Positions 32,960-40,498 of a stretch of 51,657 nt of DNA are shown piece by piece. How positions within the stretch are numbered: position 1 is the stretch's first letter; each line of letters opens with the position of its first letter. The position numbers and the translations under genes are program-made. Source of the stretch: Bacteriovoracaceae bacterium (lineage in GTDB: Bacteria; Bdellovibrionota; Bacteriovoracia; Bacteriovoracales; Bacteriovoracaceae); NCBI GenBank assembly GCA_028378565.1, contig JAONMX010000006.1:1-51657 (forward strand). The letters run 5' to 3'. A model generated the notes under the pieces. That model made no database searches. It was given only the letters and a program-made list of their open reading frames with translations, and was not told the DNA's origin.

Positions 32960-34321
32960 ATGGTTGAGACCCACAAAGTTGAAAGTATTAATGAGCTTAA
33001 TAAAAAGCTTCCTGAATTAGAGCATCGTAATTTTAGAGATGATGATTTTTGGAAGTCTATTCCTGCTTGGTCTCAAGTGACTCGTGAAGAGTTTGGAGAT
33101 CATCTATGGCAACAAAAAAATAGTATTAGAAAAATTGATCAAGTGAAAAAGGTTCTAGGAGATCTTGCAACACCGGAACTCATGGCCGACATGGAAGACG
33201 GACAACGTAAAACTCCTATGAATATTAGAATCACTCCATATATTTTTTCACTCATTGATTGGAAAAATGCGTGGGATGACCCACTAAGAAAGCAATTTCT
33301 ACCGCTTGGTAGTCAGTTTCTTCCAGAGCATCCTCAACATATGTCTGATAGTTTAAGTGAAGATGAGGATTCACCAGTTTCTATGCTGACCCATAGATAC
33401 CCAGATAAAGTTTTATTTTTACCGACGACTTTATGCCCAGTTTATTGTTCTTACTGTACTCGTTCTAGAATTATTGGTGGATCCACAGAAAGTGTTGATA
33501 AGTCATCTTATGGGGCAAATCAAAAAAAGTGGGATGAAGTATTTGATTATCTTAGAAAAAGTCCTTTGGTAGAAGATGTTGTCATCTCCGGTGGCGATAG
33601 TTTTATGCTAACTGCTGCTCAATTAAAATATATTGGTGAAAGCCTTTTAAAGATTCCTCATATTCGAAGAATTCGTTATGCCACAAAAGGTATCGCGATT
33701 TTCCCTATGAAGATTACTTCTGATAATGCTTGGTTTGAGGCCTTGAAAGATGTCCATAAGTATGGACTTAGTTTAGGAAAGCAAGTTGTCGTTCACACTC
33801 ATTTCTCTTGTCCTAAGGAGATTACACATTGGTCACAGCTGGCCATGGAGAAACTCTTTAGAGCAGGTATCATTGTTCGGAATCAAGCTGTTCTTCAGCA
33901 CGGTGTGAATAATGATGTTTCAGACATGGTCCTTCTTACTAGACAAGTGGGATATTTAAATATTCAACCTTACTATGTTTATATGCATGATATGGTTCCA
34001 GGGTGTGAGCACTTTAGAACAACCTTAAGAGAAGGTATTGAATTAGAGAAAGCTGTAAGAGGTACAACAGCAGGATTTCATACCCCTACATTTGTTTGCG
34101 ATCTTCCTGGTGGTGGCGGTAAACGGCATGTTGCTAGTTATGAATACTACGATGAAGAAAACGGAATTAGTGTTTGGAAGGCTCCTTATGTAAAACCTGG
34201 GGAAGTTTTCACTTACGTTGATCCAATTCATCGTCTTTCGCCCGAGGCCCAAAAACGTTGGCAAGATCCAGAGACAGCAAAGAAAATGATTGCTGATGCT
34301 ATAGCGAAAGCAAAAGATTAA
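32960..34321 (+). CDS. kamA: KamA-family radical SAM aminomutase (lysine 2,3-aminomutase-like)
   Basis: 453 residues, ribosome site AGGAGGGG. The radical-SAM cluster motif CxxxCxxC is C159-C163-C166 (TTLCPVYCSYCTRSR), the SAM-binding GGDSF is at 211-215 (ISGGDSFML), and the PLP lysine is K388 in DLPGGGGKRH. N-terminal FWKSIPAW resembles the FWKDVP-W segment of KamA, and NIRITPYIFSLID matches the family (the MxxTPY segment). KamA moves the alpha-amino group of an amino acid to the beta carbon. Substrate may be lysine, glutamate or another; the EF-P-modifying EpmB is shorter (about 340) and lacks the N-terminal arm. No beta-lysine pathway gene is nearby. Confidence 0.82.
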   Translation: MVETHKVESINELNKKLPELEHRNFRDDDFWKSIPAWSQVTREEFGDHLWQQKNSIRKIDQVKKVLGDLATPELMADMEDGQRKTPMNIRITPYIFSLIDWKNAWDDPLRKQFLPLGSQFLPEHPQHMSDSLSEDEDSPVSMLTHRYPDKVLFLPTTLCPVYCSYCTRSRIIGGSTESVDKSSYGANQKKWDEVFDYLRKSPLVEDVVISGGDSFMLTAAQLKYIGESLLKIPHIRRIRYATKGIAIFPMKITSDNAWFEALKDVHKYGLSLGKQVVVHTHFSCPKEITHWSQLAMEKLFRAGIIVRNQAVLQHGVNNDVSDMVLLTRQVGYLNIQPYYVYMHDMVPGCEHFRTTLREGIELEKAVRGTTAGFHTPTFVCDLPGGGGKRHVASYEYYDEENGISVWKAPYVKPGEVFTYVDPIHRLSPEAQKRWQDPETAKKMIADAIAKAKD

Positions 34322-35607
34322 TCGTCGCTACGTCGACGAGTTACTTTTTGCATATTTTCTAAAAGCTCAGGAAATGACTCTATAATTCTTAGGAAATCTT
34401 CTTTTTTGAGCTTATAGAGGTCGCAATAAGTTTGCGCTCTTACGTTTGCATTTCTTGTTGTTTCTTTTAAAAGAGCGGCCTCTCCAAAGAATTGTCCCTC
34501 ATGAAGAGAAGCAACAACATTTCCATCTTTTAAGATTACATCAATGACCCCGTGACCAATGATGAACATCTCTTCTCCTAACTCTCCAATTCTAATAATG
34601 GTATCATTTGGCCCATAGTAATTTTGCTCTAGAGAGGCAGCGATAGCTTTTAAACAGGCTTGGGATGAATACTTAAAAACGGGTAGATTTCTTATGAGCT
34701 TCATATTCATATAGATTTGTAGCTCTTGTTTTAAAGCAAGTGGAAGCTCTCCAATAATCTGTTGATCATTGTCTGAAAGTCTTTTACTAAAGAGATGGTT
34801 ATAGTAATTAAAAACAGCAGATTGAAGCCTGTCAGGAATATGATAATGTTTCATAAAGAGACTAAGGTCTTGAAACTTTTCACGAGACTGTTCTTTATAC
34901 CGAGCGGCTTCAGCAAAAATTCTTGAAATATTACCGATGACAAGACCATAAACACCAACACCTAAAATCATTATGATCATGGTATAGATTCTATCACTAA
35001 TTCCAGTAGGGGTAATATCTCCATATCCAATTGTGGTAAGAGTGGTGACGGCCCAGTAGAAGGATTTTACATAATATTCAACCTGGCTAGTGTCATAGAC
35101 AGGATGAAGAAGTATCCAGCCACAAGCAATCCAATGAATTACAATAAGAGAAGAGACAACGACTAGTTGAAACTTTACATAGCTTGGGACAATGGTAAGG
35201 CTATCAACAACACTGAAAATTTTGACGATTCGAATGAGTCTAAATAAACGAATGAGCTTAAGAAACTTTCCAGCACTCACGCCTATACCAAATAAGTAAA
35301 AAGTAAGATCAAAGGGAATACAAGAAATTAAATCAACAGCTAAATAAATAAAATCTTTATTATTGATTTTATTGCGAAGTAATTTATTCTTATGTTTTTT
35401 TCTAAACTCTCTTAAATGGTAGATAAAATCTATTGTAAAGATAATAGAGATAATTACATCTGACCAAATCTGCCATGACTGAAGTTTTGTACTAAATGTA
35501 AAAGAGTAGGGAGCTTCGGCGGCAGTAAATGTTACCGACCAGAAGATGATACCAAACCATATCATCTCACCTTTAGACTTTTTTGCCTTCATAATCATTT
35601 GTGGCAT
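34318..35607 (-). CDS. cyclic-nucleotide-gated potassium channel
   Basis: 429 residues. Six-helix voltage-sensor-like channel: S4-like segment KFLKLIRLFRLIRIVKIF (residues 114-131) with regularly spaced Arg/Lys, pore helix and filter TTIGYGD (191-197), S6 IMILGVGVYGLVIGNISRIF. A cytoplasmic cyclic-nucleotide-binding domain spans about 305-420: GELGEEMFIIGHGVIDVIL, then the phosphate-binding cassette GQFFGEAALLKETTRNANVRA (F374, E376, R385), complete for cAMP/cGMP. Of the MloK1/CNG type. The -10 of a sigma28-type promoter ends 25 nt upstream of the start at 35607. Its stop overlaps the end of kamA by 4 bp. Confidence 0.9.
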   Translation of the reverse strand: MPQMIMKAKKSKGEMIWFGIIFWSVTFTAAEAPYSFTFSTKLQSWQIWSDVIISIIFTIDFIYHLREFRKKHKNKLLRNKINNKDFIYLAVDLISCIPFDLTFYLFGIGVSAGKFLKLIRLFRLIRIVKIFSVVDSLTIVPSYVKFQLVVVSSLIVIHWIACGWILLHPVYDTSQVEYYVKSFYWAVTTLTTIGYGDITPTGISDRIYTMIIMILGVGVYGLVIGNISRIFAEAARYKEQSREKFQDLSLFMKHYHIPDRLQSAVFNYYNHLFSKRLSDNDQQIIGELPLALKQELQIYMNMKLIRNLPVFKYSSQACLKAIAASLEQNYYGPNDTIIRIGELGEEMFIIGHGVIDVILKDGNVVASLHEGQFFGEAALLKETTRNANVRAQTYCDLYKLKKEDFLRIIESFPELLENMQKVTRRRSDD

Positions 35608-35632
35608 CCCAATATTTTTGTTTTATAGCTAT

Positions 35633-35659
35633 TTATCGGTCAGAAATGACAAAATTTTA
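35633..35659 (-). promoter_or_regulatory. candidate sigma28 (FliA-type) promoter of the K+ channel gene
   Basis: On the minus strand TAAA (35659-35656; extended TAAAATTT, seven of eight), 15 bp, ACCGATAA (35640-35633, seven of eight). This is the best match in the window. Confidence 0.65.
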
Positions 35660-35756
35660 GTAAGTTATAGGGTTTTCTAGGGATTTAGGTCAACTTTTTG
35701 TTAATTCGGTTGAGCAGATATTGACTTTAGGGGGGAAGAAATCAAAATAGAGGCAT

Positions 35757-35776
35757 ATGAATTGCTGATAATTCAT
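35757..35776 (+). repeat. hairpin just before the htpX ribosome site
   Basis: ATGAATT and AATTCAT (7 bp, perfect) flank the six-base loop GCTGAT; the ribosome site GGAGA follows three bases later and the ATG at 35790. An AT-rich stem this close to the ribosome site of a heat-shock-type protease gene could modulate translation with temperature. Confidence 0.4.
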
Positions 35777-35789
35777 CTGGAGATTTAAT

Positions 35790-36665
35790 ATGAAAAGAAT
35801 TGTCTTATTTATTGCTACAAATATTCTCGTTATGGCCGCTGCCACAATTTTAATGAAGGTTTTAGGAGTAGGTAATTATATAGAAGGCACTGGACTCAAT
35901 TACTCGTCTTTGATGATTATTTGTCTTATTTGGGGTGGACTAGGTTCTTTTGTTTCCCTACTTTTATCAAAGTGGATGGCCAAAACAATGATGGGTCTCC
36001 AAGAAATCTCAGTTAATGGGCCCTACGGATCTATTGTTAGAAAAGTTCATGAGTATGCAAGAAGATCAAATTTAGAAAAAATGCCTGAAGTCTATGTTTA
36101 TAATTCACCGGAGCCAAACGCTTTTGCCACCGGACCTTCGAGAAATAATTCACTTGTTGCCGTCTCTACAGGATTACTTGAGGCCATGAATGAAGACGAA
36201 GTTGAGGCGGTACTTGCTCACGAAGTTTCTCATATTGCCAACGGTGATATGGTTACTATGGCCTTGGTTCAAGGTGTGGTTAACGCCTTTGTGATGTTCT
36301 TTGCTAGAGTAGCTGCTTTCGCTATAGATAATGCTCTTAGGGGTGATGATGATAACGGAAAAGGTTTAGGTCACATTGGATACTTTGTGGCGACAATGGT
36401 GTTGCAAATAGTTTTTGGTATTTTAGCGGCTCCTATTACTATGTGGTTTAGTCGTTGGCGTGAATTTAGAGCTGATGCTGGAAGTGCAAGACTTGTGGGC
36501 AAAGAGAAAATGATTGCAGCTCTTGAAGCATTGAAGAGAAATACTGACAAAATGCTTAATGAAAATAAAGAAATGGAAGTGATGCAAATTTCATCTAAGA
36601 AAGCAATGATTGAGCTATTTGCAAGTCATCCACCTTTAGACAAGAGAATTGCGGCGTTACGATAA
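35790..36665 (+). CDS. htpX: membrane zinc protease HtpX
   Basis: 291 residues. Two N-terminal membrane spans (IVLFIATNILVMAAATILM; SLMIICLIWGGLGSFVSLLL), the zinc motif H144-E145-V-S-H148 in LAHEVSHIANGDMVTM, two further spans, and the third-ligand region RWREFRADAGSARLVG. The N-terminal cytosolic block YVYNSPEPNAFATGPSRNNS is diagnostic of HtpX. M48 protease that degrades misfolded inner-membrane proteins. GGAGA precedes the ATG, with a small hairpin in the leader. The last 40 bp overlap the 3' end of the convergent fabK gene. Confidence 0.95.
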   Translation: MKRIVLFIATNILVMAAATILMKVLGVGNYIEGTGLNYSSLMIICLIWGGLGSFVSLLLSKWMAKTMMGLQEISVNGPYGSIVRKVHEYARRSNLEKMPEVYVYNSPEPNAFATGPSRNNSLVAVSTGLLEAMNEDEVEAVLAHEVSHIANGDMVTMALVQGVVNAFVMFFARVAAFAIDNALRGDDDNGKGLGHIGYFVATMVLQIVFGILAAPITMWFSRWREFRADAGSARLVGKEKMIAALEALKRNTDKMLNENKEMEVMQISSKKAMIELFASHPPLDKRIAALR

Positions 36666-37573
36666 GCTTTTTCGTATTCACTCATTAAGTTTGTAACTAA
36701 TTCTTGGCAGGTGAGTTGCTCTTTTATCATAGCACTCACTTGACCAATCTCAAGTTCACCATTATCAAGATCGCCTTCTAGCATTCCTGCTTTTGCACGG
36801 CCCTTTCCAAGTAATTTGATAAATTCTTCTTTTGAAGCACAAGAGCTTTCTAATTTCTCAACTTCTTCAAAAAATTTATTTTTTAATAATCTTACGGGAA
36901 CAACATTTTTCATCATTAATTTGGTATCTCCAAATTGCGAGTCGATGATTGCTTGTTGAAAGTTTTGATGGGCAGAAGATTCTTTTGTCACGGCGAAGCG
37001 AGTTCCTATTTGAACACCACTGGCCCCGAGTGCGATAGTCGCCATCATCTGTCTACCGTCAGCAATTCCGCCTGCTGCAATCACGGGAATACTAACAGCA
37101 TCAACCACTTGTGGAATGAGTGACATGGTTGTTATTTCTTCTCTTCCGTTATGACCTCCGGCCTCAAATCCTTCGGCCACTATGGCATCAACTCCTGCAT
37201 CTTCGCATTTTTTTGCAAGCAAAGGTGATGAAGTGACATGAACAACGGTGGCTCCGTGATTTTTAAGAAATTTTGTATATTTCTTAGGACTACCTGCACT
37301 AGTAAAGAAAATACTAATTCCTTCCTGCAGACATGTTTCTAATTGCTCTTCCACTCCATGATAAAGAAGGGGAACATTGACTCCAAATGGATTCGTGGTC
37401 AGAGACTTTGCTTTTTGGATATGAGTTTTTAATAGTTCCGGCTTCATACTACCGGCTCCAATAAGACCTAATGCTCCAGCATTACTTGCAGCCGCTGCTA
37501 GCTTACCACCAGAGACCCAGACCATTCCTGCTTGTATGATAGGGTATTTAATTTTGAAAAGTTTGGTAATCAC
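36626..37573 (-). CDS. fabK: FabK-type enoyl-ACP reductase II / nitronate monooxygenase family
   Basis: 315 residues from GTG at 37573 (GTGA overlap with the upstream stop). FMN TIM-barrel: KYPIIQAGMVWVSGGKLAAA, ASNAGALGLIGAGSM, TTNPFGVNVPLL, AIVAEGFEAGGHNG (the EGxEAGGHxG block shared by FabK and nitronate monooxygenases), IPVIAAGGIADGRQ and GASGVQIGTRF. The order, length and AWV-type N-terminus match FabK of firmicutes more than class I nitronate monooxygenase. It would perform the last reduction in fatty-acid elongation with NAD(P)H. No other fab genes adjoin, so the call is by similarity of motifs alone. Confidence 0.75.
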   Translation of the reverse strand: MITKLFKIKYPIIQAGMVWVSGGKLAAAASNAGALGLIGAGSMKPELLKTHIQKAKSLTTNPFGVNVPLLYHGVEEQLETCLQEGISIFFTSAGSPKKYTKFLKNHGATVVHVTSSPLLAKKCEDAGVDAIVAEGFEAGGHNGREEITTMSLIPQVVDAVSIPVIAAGGIADGRQMMATIALGASGVQIGTRFAVTKESSAHQNFQQAIIDSQFGDTKLMMKNVVPVRLLKNKFFEEVEKLESSCASKEEFIKLLGKGRAKAGMLEGDLDNGELEIGQVSAMIKEQLTCQELVTNLMSEYEKAYRNAAILLSKGG

Positions 37574-38928
37574 TTTTTCTTACGCTTTTTAAGAGTGTTT
37601 TCAAGGGCCTTAATGGCCTTCACCATTTCAGGATCAGGATATCTTGAATATAAGTCAGAGATAATTGGAGAAGGTTCTGCACCAGTTTCTTTGTATCGTA
37701 GGTGCTCTTTCACAAACTCGCAGGCCACAATAAATATTTTAGCAAGGCCTGGTATATCGGCACTATTAGTTACACTAAAGCCTTTACCATTGGAGGCACC
37801 ATGATGATGCTTAATTACAATATCAGTTCCCTCAGGAGCACTTGGATTTTTTGTGATGAAGACACTTGCTTCAAGAGCATGATTAAAAACTAAGTCCCAA
37901 TCTTGTTCGTTTAGCTTAGAGTTCTCTAGTTGCTCGTAGGAAGTAATTTTTGCTAACTCTGGAAGTTCTACAAATGAAGTGTCACAAAAGAAAGCGGCGT
38001 AGGCCATAATTTCATGTTGTTCTTTTTTTTTTATACCGAGATAATTTAAACATTCAGAAGCTACGATGGAAACCATATGACTGTGTTGGTAGAGATAGCT
38101 TGACTTTGAGTTGATGACCTTATGAAGCAGGTTAGACATTTCTGGGGTGTTCTCAATGGTTTTAATCATAGAAGAGATAATTCCGTCAGTCAGCTGGATA
38201 GTTGCAGGAGTAAAACCAAGATTAAGAATTTCTTTAATGGCGATGTCAAAACTTTCGCTAATGATTTCGATTTGTTCGTTAATGCCTTCATTTTCAATGG
38301 CATCTTCAAGTTTTGCTACAAGCTTATCACTTAAGAAATTGGTAAAGTTGTCTTGATATTCTTTTTGTATATAGAAAAATTTTAAACCTTGTTCTAAATA
38401 TCTTTTAATGGCCTGACGACTAAACGTATCACCATTATGAATTCTTTTTACGAATTGATTTTCATCCGCCGACTTTTTAATTTTAATATAAACATCACAA
38501 CAAGTAGTCTCTAAGTTAAAGAAATAATCGATGGGAATAGGGATAAAGTCAGGTCTTATTTTTCTATTTACTTGATCAGGATTTACACCGAGTATTTTAC
38601 AAGCAGCATCGACAATCTTTTCAATGTCATGAGGGTTTTTAATACCAACGCATATTTCACTGGCAAATCCTGGGACTTCACCTAGAACGATTATTTGAGT
38701 TTCTAGTTGATGTGTTTTTATATATTTTGCAATTTGGTTAATAATATTTTCGCCATCAATCTTCTCACGACACACTACTAATTCAATGTCCGGAAGAATT
38801 GAGAGAATTGAAATAACTTCAGCAGGTAATGTTCGCGGAATAACTTCTGAGCCAGTATAAGTATTAAGGTTAATACTTATAAGGTCACTTAAATCTTTAT
38901 GTGGCTCTAATACTACTATTTGTCCCAT
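37570..38928 (-). CDS. receiver-like plus degenerate HD-GYP domain protein
   Basis: 452 residues. N-terminal ~115: receiver-like alternation (MGQIVVLEPHKDLSDLISIN, TQIIVLGEVPG) without the usual phospho-Asp pocket. Residues about 125-215 form a PilZ/sensor-like strand-rich piece. The C-terminal HD-GYP region (about 265-420) has HSHMVSIVASECLNYLG where the first His lies, but FFCDTS stands where HD is expected (Cys before Asp) and HHHGASNGKGF replaces HHE...GxGYP, so c-di-GMP hydrolysis is doubtful. A c-di-GMP-binding or scaffold role is inferred. Overlaps fabK by 4 bp; tail very basic (KKRKKK). Confidence 0.65.
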   Translation of the reverse strand: MGQIVVLEPHKDLSDLISINLNTYTGSEVIPRTLPAEVISILSILPDIELVVCREKIDGENIINQIAKYIKTHQLETQIIVLGEVPGFASEICVGIKNPHDIEKIVDAACKILGVNPDQVNRKIRPDFIPIPIDYFFNLETTCCDVYIKIKKSADENQFVKRIHNGDTFSRQAIKRYLEQGLKFFYIQKEYQDNFTNFLSDKLVAKLEDAIENEGINEQIEIISESFDIAIKEILNLGFTPATIQLTDGIISSMIKTIENTPEMSNLLHKVINSKSSYLYQHSHMVSIVASECLNYLGIKKKEQHEIMAYAAFFCDTSFVELPELAKITSYEQLENSKLNEQDWDLVFNHALEASVFITKNPSAPEGTDIVIKHHHGASNGKGFSVTNSADIPGLAKIFIVACEFVKEHLRYKETGAEPSPIISDLYSRYPDPEMVKAIKALENTLKKRKKK

Positions 38929-38937
38929 ATAAGTATT

Positions 38938-39735
38938 TTAACTTATTATTGTCTCGTCCGCTAGTGGTAGGGCCTTGCCGTGGTTTAGAACATGAATAAG
39001 GCTTGGGTCATCTTCACCGGTGTTCAAGCAAAGAGTTTTTGATTTTTTTCTTCCAAACCCTTTTTGATTATGAACCTTCCATCCTGCTTTATGCATACTT
39101 TTTCTAACGGATGCAGATGAACTATAGGTAGAAAGAATACAGTCCTGTGCTGAGTACTTTCGAAGAAGTTCAAACCATTGCCATGTCCAAAGACTTGGGT
39201 TTTTTCTGGGGCTAAAAGCGTCTTGATAAACTGACTGAAGTAATAGGTCTTTGTGAGTGTCGAAATATTTAGGTGCTTCAATTCTTATATCGCCTTCAAT
39301 AATAATAAGAGTGTTATTAGTTTTTTGGGCCTGCCATATACCATCTCTTGTTTTAACAAGATCACAAAATTCAGGAAACTTAGGATGGTGATGTTTTTTA
39401 GAAGAACCTTTAACAAACTCAATGAGTGTTGGATCAATTTCACAGCTTATAAAAGTAAGAGCGGCCTTTGATTGAATACTCTTCAATTTGACTACAGTCG
39501 CTAAATAGCCAAGACCTAACCCTAGGCCTACTTCAAAAATGGTGAAAGGTTTTAAGGACGTCTCGTAACGTGAAGCGACCTTGCAAGAGTCCACGTAATT
39601 AAAAAGGGTTTCTTCCCAAGCACCATCTGTAGAATGGCAATTTTCATCAAAAGCTTCACTGTGGAGAGTAAAACTACCGTCTCCCGTGTCTATAAATGTG
39701 TATCTACCTAATTTTCCAAGAAAAGATTCCTTCAT
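38938..39735 (-). CDS. mnmD: MnmD-type tRNA (mnm5s2U34) methyltransferase, stand-alone
   Basis: 265 residues from the ATG at 39735 (a TTG at 39765 is in frame; neither has a ribosome site). The MnmD domain blocks are all present: TGDGSFTLHSEAFDENCHST, GAWEETLFNYVDSC, FTIFEVGLGLGLGYLATVVK (SAM motif), FISCEIDP, and VYQDAFSPRKNPSLWTWQWF with LSTYSSSASVRKSMHKAGWKV. It methylates nm5s2U at the tRNA wobble base. In enterobacteria it is fused to the MnmC oxidase; here that FAD domain is absent, as in B. subtilis and plants, which implies nm5U is made by direct ammonium use of MnmEG. Divergent from the 39797 lipoprotein. Confidence 0.87.
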   Translation of the reverse strand: MKESFLGKLGRYTFIDTGDGSFTLHSEAFDENCHSTDGAWEETLFNYVDSCKVASRYETSLKPFTIFEVGLGLGLGYLATVVKLKSIQSKAALTFISCEIDPTLIEFVKGSSKKHHHPKFPEFCDLVKTRDGIWQAQKTNNTLIIIEGDIRIEAPKYFDTHKDLLLQSVYQDAFSPRKNPSLWTWQWFELLRKYSAQDCILSTYSSSASVRKSMHKAGWKVHNQKGFGRKKSKTLCLNTGEDDPSLIHVLNHGKALPLADETIIS

Positions 39736-39761
39736 AAGAGTTATTTTATCAGAAATGATGC

Positions 39762-39789
39762 TCAAGAAAAACCAACTATTTACCGATAG
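39762..39789 (+). promoter_or_regulatory. candidate sigma28-type promoter, leaderless arrangement
   Basis: TCAA (39762-39765), 16 bp, ACCGATAG (39782-39789). The ATG at 39797 follows after 7 nt with no ribosome site. The -35 is weak; the -10 and spacing to the ATG match three other genes. Confidence 0.38.
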
Positions 39790-39796
39790 TATCTAT

Positions 39797-40498
39797 ATGT
39801 TAAAGGCCAAATTCAGCCATTCAATACTTACCATCGCATTGCTAGCATTTGTTGGCTGTGGTGCCGGTCATAAAGGTACACAAGAGAAAGTCGTTCTTAA
39901 TCAAAGTATTTCTGCTGGTGGATCTGTGCTGAATGATACTGAAGTAGCGACGGCGCTTAGAATTTGTTACGCCTTTCGATCAAAGAAAACTCAATTTAGG
40001 GCCACAAAATTAAATACTGATTTTAAGTACAGTACTTCTTTTAAAGATTGTGATGAAAGACTTTTTAGTCCAACCGCAGTGATCACAACAACTCTTAAGC
40101 AACTGCTAGAATCAGAGCCAATGGTATATGATTCCTCTTCTGATCTTCCTTATTTAAAAGTGGTTCAGACCCACATGGATGGAGCTATAGAGGGAATATG
40201 TGATCAAGTTCTTAAAGGGGAAACTCCTCTTAATGTTCAAGAGGTTTCACCAACTGAAATAATACAATATGCATTCAAGTCTTCTTTGGCCAATGGCGAT
40301 TCGTATGAAGTTATGCACGCTAAACGTGAGAGTACGACGGTTAATGAATTTATTGTAGATAAAGTTGAAAAATTTAAAGTCCTAACAAATGCTACCGTTG
40401 CAGGTGATCTGTTAGGACTAGTATCAGAATATGAATCACATGAAAATTGTGAAGATGAAGACTTTGTGAAGACTTTCATTCAAGATTATCAACCTTAA
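39797..40498 (+). CDS. lipoprotein of unknown function
   Basis: I start at the ATG at 39797 because it opens directly into a lipoprotein signal (MLKAKFSHSILTIALLAFVGC); longer readings would begin within the divergent mnmD gene. 233 residues. The mature protein has two or three cysteines (RICYAFRSKK, KDCDERLF, GICDQVL, HENCEDED) and an acidic C-terminus; no family recognised. The start has no ribosome site and lies 7 nt after a sigma28-like -10. The stop overlaps the end of the convergent acyl-CoA dehydrogenase gene by 4 bp. Confidence 0.7.
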   Translation: MLKAKFSHSILTIALLAFVGCGAGHKGTQEKVVLNQSISAGGSVLNDTEVATALRICYAFRSKKTQFRATKLNTDFKYSTSFKDCDERLFSPTAVITTTLKQLLESEPMVYDSSSDLPYLKVVQTHMDGAIEGICDQVLKGETPLNVQEVSPTEIIQYAFKSSLANGDSYEVMHAKRESTTVNEFIVDKVEKFKVLTNATVAGDLLGLVSEYESHENCEDEDFVKTFIQDYQP

